NCBI RefSeq assembly: GCF_022538115.1
Contig: NZ_JAKZAL010000002.1
Span: 124,001 to 188,000 of the forward strand
Source of the DNA: Cognataquiflexum rubidum
GTDB lineage: Bacteria > Bacteroidota > Bacteroidia > Cytophagales > Cyclobacteriaceae
Reading direction: 5' to 3'
DNA: 64,000 bases
How positions within the stretch are numbered: position 1 is the first letter of the stretch; every line of letters starts with the position of its first letter. The notes beneath the pieces were generated by a model. It did not search any database. It had not been told where the DNA came from and saw nothing but the letters and a program-made list of their open reading frames with translations. The translations under genes were made by a program, and so were the position numbers. Of this stretch, positions 54,199 to 61,607 are shown piece by piece.

Positions 54199-55557
54199 TT
54201 AGAGTTTGAATTGCTTCAGGTGCTCGGGCATCACTTCCTGAGAATTGATGGTCTCGAGCACTTCTCTTTTTCGGATCAGGTGGGGATTCCCTTTGCTGTC
54301 GAGCATGACCACATTTGGCCGGAGGGTGATGAATTGCATCCATTGGGTATTGTTGTATGCTCCCACCCTTTTGATCACATATTGGTCACCTTTTTTTAGA
54401 AGGGGAAACATCACATTGCCACGGATGACATCGATGTTCATACATAATGGACCGTACAGGGTCGTGTCTTCAGTTTGGTCGGATACCGGCTGCACTGGCC
54501 TGACATCATGCTCATACCAAAAAGCGGTAAAGAGCAGGTTTACCCCTGCATCCAGGATGGTGGCCCTTCTTCCGTCCGCCAGTCTCTTGTTGGCGATGAC
54601 AGTACCGACAAGGTAGCCTGCATCATCGATCATGGCCCTGCCCGTTTCGAGGATCAGCATCGGAAGATGGTCGGGCTTGATGTCGGAGCTCATGAGGACG
54701 GAGGTGATGGCCTCAGCAAAGTCATCAAAAGAAGGTGCCGTATCTGTTCCGGGATAGTAAGCGCCCCGGAGTGTGTTTTTGGAAGCAAAGCCCCCGCCCA
54801 TGTCGATGTATTTGAGAACATGGCCATGCTTCCGCTCCAGTTTGATGGCAAGGTCTGCCAATTTGCCTGCGGCAATCCTGTAAGCGTCGACACTCATCAT
54901 GTAGGTACCGATGTGGGTATGCAGTCCCATCAGGTCAAGGTTTTTGTTGGCCATGATCCTGTTGAGTGCATCCCAAGCCTCGCCGTTTTCATAATTGAAT
55001 CCAAACCTATCCCATTTGGGATAGATGCCCGTGTCCATGTTGACACGGATGGCGACTTTGGGCCGCTCGGTCATTTCCTTGCTGAGGTGGATGATTTCAT
55101 ACAGCTCATCAAAGTGGTCTAAATGGATCAGGGAATTGTTACGGATGGCTTTTTGGAGGTCTTCGGTACTTTTGTCCGGACCATTGAAGAGGATAAGTTC
55201 ACCCGGAACACCGTTGGCGATTGCTTTGTCATATTCAAATCCAGAGACCACCTCCGCCCATGCGCCTTCCTGATGGAAGACATTGCAGACGGCATTGAGG
55301 TAATTGGTTTTGTAAGACCAGGCAAACTGCACATTGGGGTATCGGCTGCTGAAGGCACGGTGGGCTTCCTTGTAGGTTTTGCGGATTGTGGATTCAGAGA
55401 GGACAAATAGCGGAGAACCAAACTCCCCGATCAGGTCTTTGATCGGTGTGCCATCGATGTGGCTGAGAGGTTCCAAGCGGTGCGACATGCCGTATTTGCT
55501 TGGCAAACCGGCATTGATCCGCTGTATAATCGGTCTTTCAAAAGCTAGCTTTGTCAT
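54199..55557 (-). CDS. PLP-dependent decarboxylase, DAP/ornithine decarboxylase-like
   Basis: A 452-residue alanine-racemase-fold enzyme. The PLP-binding Lys is about residue 83 in FAWSYKTNYLNAV; GGGFASK and LETGRAMIDDAGYLVGTV are the phosphate-site motifs. Near the C-terminus GPLCMNID stands where classical enzymes have C-E-S-G-D, so the substrate-site Cys and Asp remain but the middle residues differ; GAYNNTQW follows. The substrate is therefore probably not meso-diaminopimelate or ornithine as such. It sits between the ATP-grasp and M23 fusion genes. Confidence 0.88.
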   Translation of the reverse strand: MTKLAFERPIIQRINAGLPSKYGMSHRLEPLSHIDGTPIKDLIGEFGSPLFVLSESTIRKTYKEAHRAFSSRYPNVQFAWSYKTNYLNAVCNVFHQEGAWAEVVSGFEYDKAIANGVPGELILFNGPDKSTEDLQKAIRNNSLIHLDHFDELYEIIHLSKEMTERPKVAIRVNMDTGIYPKWDRFGFNYENGEAWDALNRIMANKNLDLMGLHTHIGTYMMSVDAYRIAAGKLADLAIKLERKHGHVLKYIDMGGGFASKNTLRGAYYPGTDTAPSFDDFAEAITSVLMSSDIKPDHLPMLILETGRAMIDDAGYLVGTVIANKRLADGRRATILDAGVNLLFTAFWYEHDVRPVQPVSDQTEDTTLYGPLCMNIDVIRGNVMFPLLKKGDQYVIKRVGAYNNTQWMQFITLRPNVVMLDSKGNPHLIRKREVLETINSQEVMPEHLKQFKL

Positions 55558-55578
55558 GGGTTTTTAAGTCTTATTGAT

Positions 55579-56625
55579 TCAGAGTTCTCCTTTGGTGGAC
55601 AACTTTTCAAATTCATTTAATTCAACAATCAGGTCAAATGAGTAGCGGATAAACATTTTGCCGATATCGTATTTGGTAAAAGGGGTGACAGGAATGTCCA
55701 TGGCCAATTTGACCAAAGCCTCAGGGAGATTTTGGCCCGCTGCCACGGCGAGGTAAACCCAAGCCGGAAGTCTCGGGTTGATTTCTATCATGTAGAGTTC
55801 GTTCTTGGTGGTACGGATAAGCTCGAGTTCCATGCCGCCACGCCACTTGGTTTGGGAGATGATTTTGTAGGTGAGGTCCATCATGGTTGGGTCTTCCAAA
55901 GTGATTCCTCCCCAAGCTTTTCCTTTGTCGGTGATATAGGTTTTCCGCATGGGAACGGCGCCAATGGTATTGCCCTTGCCATCCCCCAAGGCGATCACGT
56001 TCACTTCCGTACCCCGGACGAATTCCTGGATGACGATGGGAAGACCCCATTTGGCAGCAATTTTATTGAAATACAACGCCACCTGATCCATGTCATAGGC
56101 GATGTAGGCATCATAAAATTTTCCTTTGACTACGACGGGGAACTCAAACTTGTCCTGCATGTTCCTAAAGTCCTCGACACTTGTGATCGGGGCGCTGTAG
56201 GGAACATTGACGCCATACTTTTTGCCGTATTCCGGAAGATTGGATTTGTGTCTTTCTTCGAATTGCTGCAGGGTTGGGAGAAAAGTGCGTATGCCCATTT
56301 CCCGCAGGATTTTTTCAGATTTCATAAAAGTGAATAGCTCCGAATCAAAATTGGGGATCAGGACATCGATTTTTTCTACTTGATGGATGTAGCGAATCCT
56401 TTCCAAAAATGGCTCTACTCCATCAGAAGGATAAGGGACTTTGTAGGATTTGTCCACCAAGTCGTGCATATAGGGACCTGGCTCGAGGTTGTCGTAAACC
56501 AAGCCGATGATTCTCGCATCGATTTCCTTCGAATCTCTCAAGCCTCTCACAACAGGAATCCCGGGACCCGGGCTGTCGATGTTGTTGAGTCCGGAGAGGG
56601 CGATGGTCAACTTAATCTTTTCCAT
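55579..56625 (-). CDS. ATP-grasp carboxylate-amine ligase
   Basis: A 348-residue ATP-grasp enzyme. The N-terminal part has IALSGLNNIDSPGPGIPVVRGL; the ATP-binding Lys is in FPVVVKGKFYDAY; the hinge/adenine region is IVIQEFVRGTEVNV; the metal-binding region is ELELIRTTKNELYMIEINPR (E and N ligands). Similarity is to carbamoyl-phosphate-synthase-like ligases that activate a carboxylate as acyl phosphate for attack by an amine or thiol. It overlaps the PqqD-like gene by 14 bases and precedes the decarboxylase by 21. Confidence 0.88.
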   Translation of the reverse strand: MEKIKLTIALSGLNNIDSPGPGIPVVRGLRDSKEIDARIIGLVYDNLEPGPYMHDLVDKSYKVPYPSDGVEPFLERIRYIHQVEKIDVLIPNFDSELFTFMKSEKILREMGIRTFLPTLQQFEERHKSNLPEYGKKYGVNVPYSAPITSVEDFRNMQDKFEFPVVVKGKFYDAYIAYDMDQVALYFNKIAAKWGLPIVIQEFVRGTEVNVIALGDGKGNTIGAVPMRKTYITDKGKAWGGITLEDPTMMDLTYKIISQTKWRGGMELELIRTTKNELYMIEINPRLPAWVYLAVAAGQNLPEALVKLAMDIPVTPFTKYDIGKMFIRYSFDLIVELNEFEKLSTKGEL

Positions 56626-56869
56626 CGGGTTCGGTGAGGTGAAGCTGGGCCAAAGTGGCTATAAAGTCGTAATAGTACCTTTCAAAACTGCCGCTGTCCA
56701 CCTCATACTTCTCGGTGACAGCCTCCAAAATTGCGCTAAAGTCTTTTCCCAATTTGATCATTTGGACAATTTCCAAACCGCTGGGATTCAGTGAATAGGA
56801 GTCTCCCGAACCAGGATCAAAAACAAATCCGGAATCACTGATGGCGATGTTTTTCTTGATTTTTACCAT
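56612..56869 (-). CDS. PqqD-like small binding protein
   Basis: 85 residues from the ATG at 56869 (a longer frame from 56953 adds a doubtful leader). The pattern FVFDPGSGDSYSLNPSGLEIVQMIKLG and EKYEVDSGSFERYYYDFIATLA is that of PqqD-type winged-helix proteins, which bind peptide leaders in RiPP pathways or act beside ATP-grasp enzymes in GAK-like clusters. It starts the operon and overlaps the ATP-grasp gene by 14 bases, so the two very likely form a unit. No precursor peptide was seen nearby. Confidence 0.82.
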   Translation of the reverse strand: MVKIKKNIAISDSGFVFDPGSGDSYSLNPSGLEIVQMIKLGKDFSAILEAVTEKYEVDSGSFERYYYDFIATLAQLHLTEPDGKD

Positions 56870-56984
56870 GGTATTTTTGCAATAAGTTTGCTTTAACCCA
56901 ACTATTAAAGCTACAAAAACCATCTCCGGCATTTTATGACTTTTATCACCCAATAGATTATATCTATTATAAAAATTTCATCAT

Positions 56985-57590
56985 TGAGCTCACTGAGGGC
57001 GCAGAGAATAGTAGGTTTCATTTTCTCCGGCGGATATTGCAGATTGACGCAGAAGGCCCCTCCGCCCATATTCGTGCCTCCTCAAACATCATTTTTCTCA
57101 CCGCCAATGTTTGTGTCTCCACAAACATCTTCCTGATTTATTTCTCTGCGTCTCCGCGTGAGGTATTTTTTCTTTTACCGCAATGGAAACGAAGGTATCG
57201 CAATGGGTCGCAATGGGGATTAACTGATTTTAGCGCAGAGCGCACTGAGGGCGCAGAGAAAAGATCCCAAAGGCAAACCGATTCCGTTAACCTGATTCTC
57301 CAGAAGCTGGATATAATGATTTTACCACAAGGCTTACAGGGAGCGCAGAGAATAGTAGGTTTCCTTTTCTCCGGCGGATATCGCAGATTGACGCAGAAGG
57401 CCCCTCCTCCCATATTCGTGCCTCCTCAAACATTTTAACTGCCCATGTTTGTGTCTTCACAAACATTCTTATCCTCTGCATGAGATAATTTTCCTTTTAC
57501 CGCAATGGACGCTATGATTTCGCAATGGGTCGCAATGGAGATTAAAATTTCACCACTGAGCTCACAGAGGGCGCAGAGAAATATTAATTC
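56985..57590. repeat. Repeat island (d)
   Basis: Four to five copies of the CAGAG modules, plus two copies of TGTTTGTG-TC(T/C)-CACAAACA hairpins (about 57109-57130 and 57444-57466). The plus- and minus-strand frames that cross it follow the repeats. No gene is supported. Confidence 0.7.
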
Positions 57591-57670
57591 AGAATTATGA
57601 ATTCAGCATTAATAATTGGTCAGACTCAATTGGCAGATGTTTACCATTAAAACAAGTCTAGGCTGTAGGG

Positions 57671-57825
57671 ACGGCTTTCCTTGTCTGTACCAAACTTTAC
57701 GGAAGCCGTAAATTTCATGTGTCAAGACAGCGCCGGGACTTTTTCTTTTTTTCTTTGAATTCGGACTTTGATGGACTCAAAGAAATGATAAACCACAGGG
57801 ACGGGGTATACCGTCAAAATCAGCG
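57671..57825 (-). pseudogene. Remnant copy of the RND pump gene 3' end with its hairpin
   Basis: About 155 bases match 23932-24086 in the same orientation. On the minus strand the last ~33 codons read LILTVYPVPVVYHFFESIKV...KVPALS then a stop, against LILTVYLVPVVYYFFESIKV in the intact gene, and the terminator hairpin follows. The frame is lost upstream. It is therefore a truncated duplicate of the pump gene end, not a gene. Confidence 0.85.
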
Positions 57826-58080
57826 TTTAAAAAATGCTCATTTTTCTTTCTTTTATAATCCGGATTTTAGGGGTTTGTATTGAAAAAAAAGGTTTTTTTT
57901 GTTTGAAAATTATTTGCCGGAAAAGCCGAAAATTCCTAAATTAGAACAGTCCACCCCGAGAATCTGAATTGGGTTTGCTTAATTACTCCGCTCAAAAAAA
58001 CTAAAAAATTGTAATGAAAGGATTTGAGGATAAGGTTGGCAATTTGTTATATTTTTGCTTCCACATTGAAAAATCTTAAG
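57826..58080. promoter_or_regulatory. Spacer with promoter of the TetR gene
   Basis: No gene. TATTTTTG at 58050-58057 fits the TANNTTTG -7 consensus 24 bases before the TetR ATG; no clear -33 element is visible. Confidence 0.4.
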
Positions 58081-58728
58081 ATGGGACGAAAGGTTACCAA
58101 AGGGAAAAAAACAAAAGAATCTATACTGGATGAGGCAATAAAAATCTTTAATGAAGAAGGTATTTTTTTAACCCTAAGTGCGATATCAAAGAAAATAGGA
58201 ATCACCTCAGGCGGAATCACCAACCACTTTCCTACCAAAGAACATTTGTTTGTTGGCCTATCCGAACAGTATGAGAATGAATTGAATGAATTGACTTCCA
58301 GATTTCAATTTGGTCCTGAATTGGATTTCAGCAAATTGACGTCTTTTTTTTCGGAGGTGATGGATATTCAATACAAACATCGTTCAGTAATCCTGTTTTT
58401 CTCAGTGATGCATCAGTCCCAAACAATCATGATGGGACAGGTGCTGAAAACTTGGCTCAATCGTCAAACCAGGTTGGAAAACTTGGCAAATACATTGGTG
58501 AGCATTGGTTTGTTGGAAAAAAACATTCTTGAACCCAAAGAATTTGCAGTTTTTCGGTTTCAGTATGTCAACCTGTTTACCACCTGGATGGTATCCTATT
58601 CTTTATATGATTCCAGAAAAAGTTTTCAATCCATGAAACCGATCTATTTGGAAGGGATTTTCCGTGTTTTTGAAAAACACCTGACTGAAAAAGGCATGGC
58701 GCAAATGTCAGCGGTTAGCTTAGCCTAG
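58081..58728 (+). CDS. TetR-family regulator
   Basis: 215 residues from the ATG at 58081; the longer frame from 58024 runs through the likely promoter. The N-terminal helix-turn-helix is KESILDEAIKIFNEEGIFLTLSAISKKIGITSGGITNHFPTKE (quoted in part). The C-terminal domain (about 80-200) is helical, with many aromatic residues (MHQSQTIMMGQVLKTWL). No operator is evident. It converges with the DUF502 gene, six bases apart, so its target may lie elsewhere. Confidence 0.85.
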   Translation: MGRKVTKGKKTKESILDEAIKIFNEEGIFLTLSAISKKIGITSGGITNHFPTKEHLFVGLSEQYENELNELTSRFQFGPELDFSKLTSFFSEVMDIQYKHRSVILFFSVMHQSQTIMMGQVLKTWLNRQTRLENLANTLVSIGLLEKNILEPKEFAVFRFQYVNLFTTWMVSYSLYDSRKSFQSMKPIYLEGIFRVFEKHLTEKGMAQMSAVSLA

Positions 58729-58734
58729 AAAATT

Positions 58735-59328
58735 TCAGAGTTTCAGCTCATTTTTTTTGAGGACGTCTAAAATTCCCTCGCCGTAGTTTCGGATGATGCC
58801 TGTCATTTTAAAATTGGAGACAGTGAGAGGGGTTATCTTGGAAAGAGGAACTACCATGAGTTCACCGGTAGTGAAAGTGGGGGCTTCAGGTACCATTAGG
58901 GTGGCCCATTCCGCATTTTTTTCGACCAAAAAGCATACTTTCAGCAGACCATCCTCCTTCAACAAACAAGGTTTTAATATTTTGTCTTCCGCATCTGATG
59001 GGGTGGTTACTAAGGCCTGATAAAATTTATACCCCGGAATGTAGAAGAGCAGCTTATTTTCGAATTCGGTCAAATACTTTTTGAGGATTCGGAGACGAAG
59101 TGCCAACCCAACCAAGAAAATAAAAGCAATCAAAATGATCACACCGAATACTTCTGCAAAATCTGTTACGCCAAGCCAAGTTCCTAATTTATCAATTACC
59201 GGAAGCAAAGGGCTGAATATCAGCTCAGCAATTTTCCATATTATAAAACCAACAAAAAAGAATGGCAGAATAAAGGATATACCTACCCAGAAGGTTTTGA
59301 TAATTTCTTGCGTTTTGTTTTTTAGCAT
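58735..59328 (-). CDS. DUF502 membrane protein
   Basis: A 197-residue protein with two hydrophobic helices (FWVGISFILPFFFVGFIIW and EVFGVIILIAFIFLVGLAL) and a soluble beta-rich domain with the DUF502 signature IPGYKFYQAL, MVPEAPTFTTGELMVVPLSKITPLTVS and a final GIIRNYGEGI. The family has no proven function. It is 26 bases after the PCMD lipoprotein gene and is probably cotranscribed. Confidence 0.85.
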   Translation of the reverse strand: MLKNKTQEIIKTFWVGISFILPFFFVGFIIWKIAELIFSPLLPVIDKLGTWLGVTDFAEVFGVIILIAFIFLVGLALRLRILKKYLTEFENKLLFYIPGYKFYQALVTTPSDAEDKILKPCLLKEDGLLKVCFLVEKNAEWATLMVPEAPTFTTGELMVVPLSKITPLTVSNFKMTGIIRNYGEGILDVLKKNELKL

Positions 59329-59354
59329 GACCTTTTCTGCTTTACCATTGGAAT

Positions 59355-60422
59355 TTAATAGTTCAACTTGAAATTATTGACAATCAAAGTACTGTTGACG
59401 CCTCCCTCAAAGTTGGCTCCGGCGGCACTTGAGGCCAGGACAAAACTGATGTGTGTGATTTCATCTGTGGCATTGCCAATAGTGCCATTGGTAGGAAACC
59501 AAAATTCCGGAGAACCTTGGGGTAAATTGCCGTAGATAATGGGAATGGTGATTTCCTTGGGGTTATCCACCTTGTCTCCGGATCTAAACCAAGCAGTCCC
59601 GATCCTTTTTATTGTTTCTCCGCTCCTGTTTTCCAAAAGAAGATAGATGTCTGCCTGGTCTTTTTTATCCAAAACCTGACCTTGGCCATTTTTATATACC
59701 AAACCCGGAACATACGTGTAGGTGATGCTGAAGCTTTTTGGCCTTGCAGAAAACGGTGTTCCAAACTTTGCCGAACTAAGGGGGTTTGATATATTCAACT
59801 GAAATTTTCCTGTAAACATGGACCCCGCCGCAATTCCCTGTTTTACCAATTGGGCAAGCGGTCCCAAGTCCCTTGTGATCAGCTTGGCTCCAAAGTCACC
59901 CGGTGCGATTTCGGTTTTCTCCACATTGGCCTGACCCAAAGTGACCACTCCTGCATTGCCTGAAGCCCAAATGGTATTTTCATCTTTACCCGGTTCCTGG
60001 TAATTTTTTCCTGCAGGGGTATGCCAATCGTCAAAGCCTGAGTTTTCAAGTTGGGGAGTAGCCGTTTCTTTGGTGACGATCACCCGATACTTGGCCACGC
60101 TGCCATCCTCAGCAGTCACTTCGTAAAATGTTGGTTTGGTAAAATCGACCAAATCACCTTTTCCTGGATTGACGTTGGCATAAGAACTTACCCTGATGGA
60201 GTCTGCAAAAAGATTGGCTGTATTGACTTGGGAACCTACAGTCACCCTGATCAAAAGGCTGTCAGATACTATCTGAGTGTTTCCAACCTGGCCCGCCACA
60301 GAAAAGTGCAAGATCTGGTTCAGGGAGGATTTGCCAAAGTGATGCTCATCCAGACAGGCATTGCAAATTAATATCATCAATATGGCGATGAATAGTCCGT
60401 AGAAAGATTCTAATTGTTTCAT
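59355..60422 (-). CDS. PCMD-domain surface lipoprotein
   Basis: A 355-residue lipoprotein: hydrophobic leader FIAILMILICNAC with the lipobox Cys near residue 23. Residues about 125-355 have the PCMD (putative carbohydrate metabolism) pattern: LENSGFDDWHT, IWASGNAGVVTLG, GSMFTGKFQLNI, FSARPKSFSITYTYVPGL and ITHISFVLASSAAGANFEG. PCMD proteins are usually surface lipoproteins near glycan or outer-membrane genes. Its start overlaps the barrel gene by 4 bases (ATGA). Confidence 0.85.
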   Translation of the reverse strand: MKQLESFYGLFIAILMILICNACLDEHHFGKSSLNQILHFSVAGQVGNTQIVSDSLLIRVTVGSQVNTANLFADSIRVSSYANVNPGKGDLVDFTKPTFYEVTAEDGSVAKYRVIVTKETATPQLENSGFDDWHTPAGKNYQEPGKDENTIWASGNAGVVTLGQANVEKTEIAPGDFGAKLITRDLGPLAQLVKQGIAAGSMFTGKFQLNISNPLSSAKFGTPFSARPKSFSITYTYVPGLVYKNGQGQVLDKKDQADIYLLLENRSGETIKRIGTAWFRSGDKVDNPKEITIPIIYGNLPQGSPEFWFPTNGTIGNATDEITHISFVLASSAAGANFEGGVNSTLIVNNFKLNY

Positions 60423-61135
60423 ATGTAAATAGAAAATCCGAGTGCTAGTTCCAATAGATTTATTTTCAAACTCAGGTCATTGTTAACCACCTTGGAGTCA
60501 GGTAGGTTGGTAGCCGTGCCCCGCGAGACTGAATTACTTATTCCGAATGCGCCTACATTGACTTCAAAACCGAAGTTCTTGTGGACAAAAACCAACATGC
60601 CTGGTCTCATTTCCAATCCATAATAGATAGTATTGGAATGGGTTCTGGTAAGGACTTGGTTGGCAGTGACTTCTTTCAGTTGGCTTCCATACCCGATTTG
60701 GAGTTCGGTGGGGATGATGATATAAAACCTGTTGCTCGTGCCCAATGGGATGAAGTTTTTGATATAGGGTCGGAATGCCATCCTTCTTTCGGCAAGTTTG
60801 ACATCTGAAATGACGCCGTCGCTAGCCTGTTGGGTGCTGATATCTTCGGTACTTCCGTAGAGCAAACCAAGGCCTATTCCCAAGTTGTCTTTGATCACAT
60901 ACCCTGGGTCAAGCCTGATTAAAAACGAGCTTCTTGACTCATTGAGGTAAGTGGCAAAAAGCTGCCGTTCGTTTTCCGCCTGTTTACTGGAAGCAGACAA
61001 ACTTAAGCTGCTAAACCACATGCCTTTTTTAATGGGAATCCCTGTGGATTGGGTGCTATTGGTTTGGGTATATCCCTTCTGTAATCCACAAAAAATGAGG
61101 GTCACAACTAAAATTAAGGTTATAGAATTCTTCAT
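60419..61135 (-). CDS. Small outer-membrane beta-barrel protein
   Basis: A 238-residue protein with a signal peptide (ITLILVVTLIFCGLQKGYTQ) and a mature chain of alternating beta strands with Gly-rich turns (GLGLLYGSTED, FIPLGTSNRFYIIIPTELQIGYG) ending LGFSIYI. It fits an 8- to 10-stranded outer-membrane barrel. It overlaps the membrane gene upstream by four bases and the PCMD gene downstream by four, so the three are coupled. Confidence 0.75.
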   Translation of the reverse strand: MKNSITLILVVTLIFCGLQKGYTQTNSTQSTGIPIKKGMWFSSLSLSASSKQAENERQLFATYLNESRSSFLIRLDPGYVIKDNLGIGLGLLYGSTEDISTQQASDGVISDVKLAERRMAFRPYIKNFIPLGTSNRFYIIIPTELQIGYGSQLKEVTANQVLTRTHSNTIYYGLEMRPGMLVFVHKNFGFEVNVGAFGISNSVSRGTATNLPDSKVVNNDLSLKINLLELALGFSIYI

Positions 61136-61587
61136 TTTTTTAGGATTTCTTTGACTGTCAAATAATTCACTATTCCGGCCACAATCCCTGCAATCAATCC
61201 GGTACAGACAGTAGCCAATATTGGAGAAATCTCAATGGACCCCATCCATCTTTGCCACATCACCCCAAAAGTGACCGCTATACCAAATGCCATGAAAGTA
61301 TGTTTCATGGATAGCCAGAATATTTTTGGAAAATAGGAGGGTTTGTTTGGGATTTTCGTGGTCAGATAGGCTACTCCGCTAAGGATAAATGCCAGGGAAA
61401 CAGCCAAGGGGACAGCGCCTGACAGGAGGGTATGTTCCGTGGAGGAGATGAGGTTGTCGCTTACCAAAACTTTGTCCAGGTCTTTGACCGAAAACCAGTT
61501 GATGATTCCATTGATAACGGCGTTAAATCCTCCGGCTATGAAAGCTGATTTTTTCAATTCCGAAAGTGAAGTTGATGTAGTTGTCAT
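61132..61587 (-). CDS. Four-helix inner-membrane protein, function unknown
   Basis: 151 residues from the ATG at 61587; the frame upstream of it overlaps the preceding gene and is unlikely. Four hydrophobic helices (AFIAGGFNAVINGIINWF, GAVPLAVSLAFILSGVAYL, FMAFGIAVTFGVMW, LATVCTGLIAGIVAGIVNYL) with no family recognised. It lies in the envelope operon, 20 bases after the large barrel gene. Confidence 0.6.
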   Translation of the reverse strand: MTTTSTSLSELKKSAFIAGGFNAVINGIINWFSVKDLDKVLVSDNLISSTEHTLLSGAVPLAVSLAFILSGVAYLTTKIPNKPSYFPKIFWLSMKHTFMAFGIAVTFGVMWQRWMGSIEISPILATVCTGLIAGIVAGIVNYLTVKEILKK

Positions 61588-61607
61588 ACAGTGTGTTTTT
61601 TTTGATT

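Noticed and set aside
57037-57438. 133-residue plus-strand open frame in repeat island (d)
   Set aside because: Composed of the same interspersed modules as the other islands; the opposite strand is equally open.
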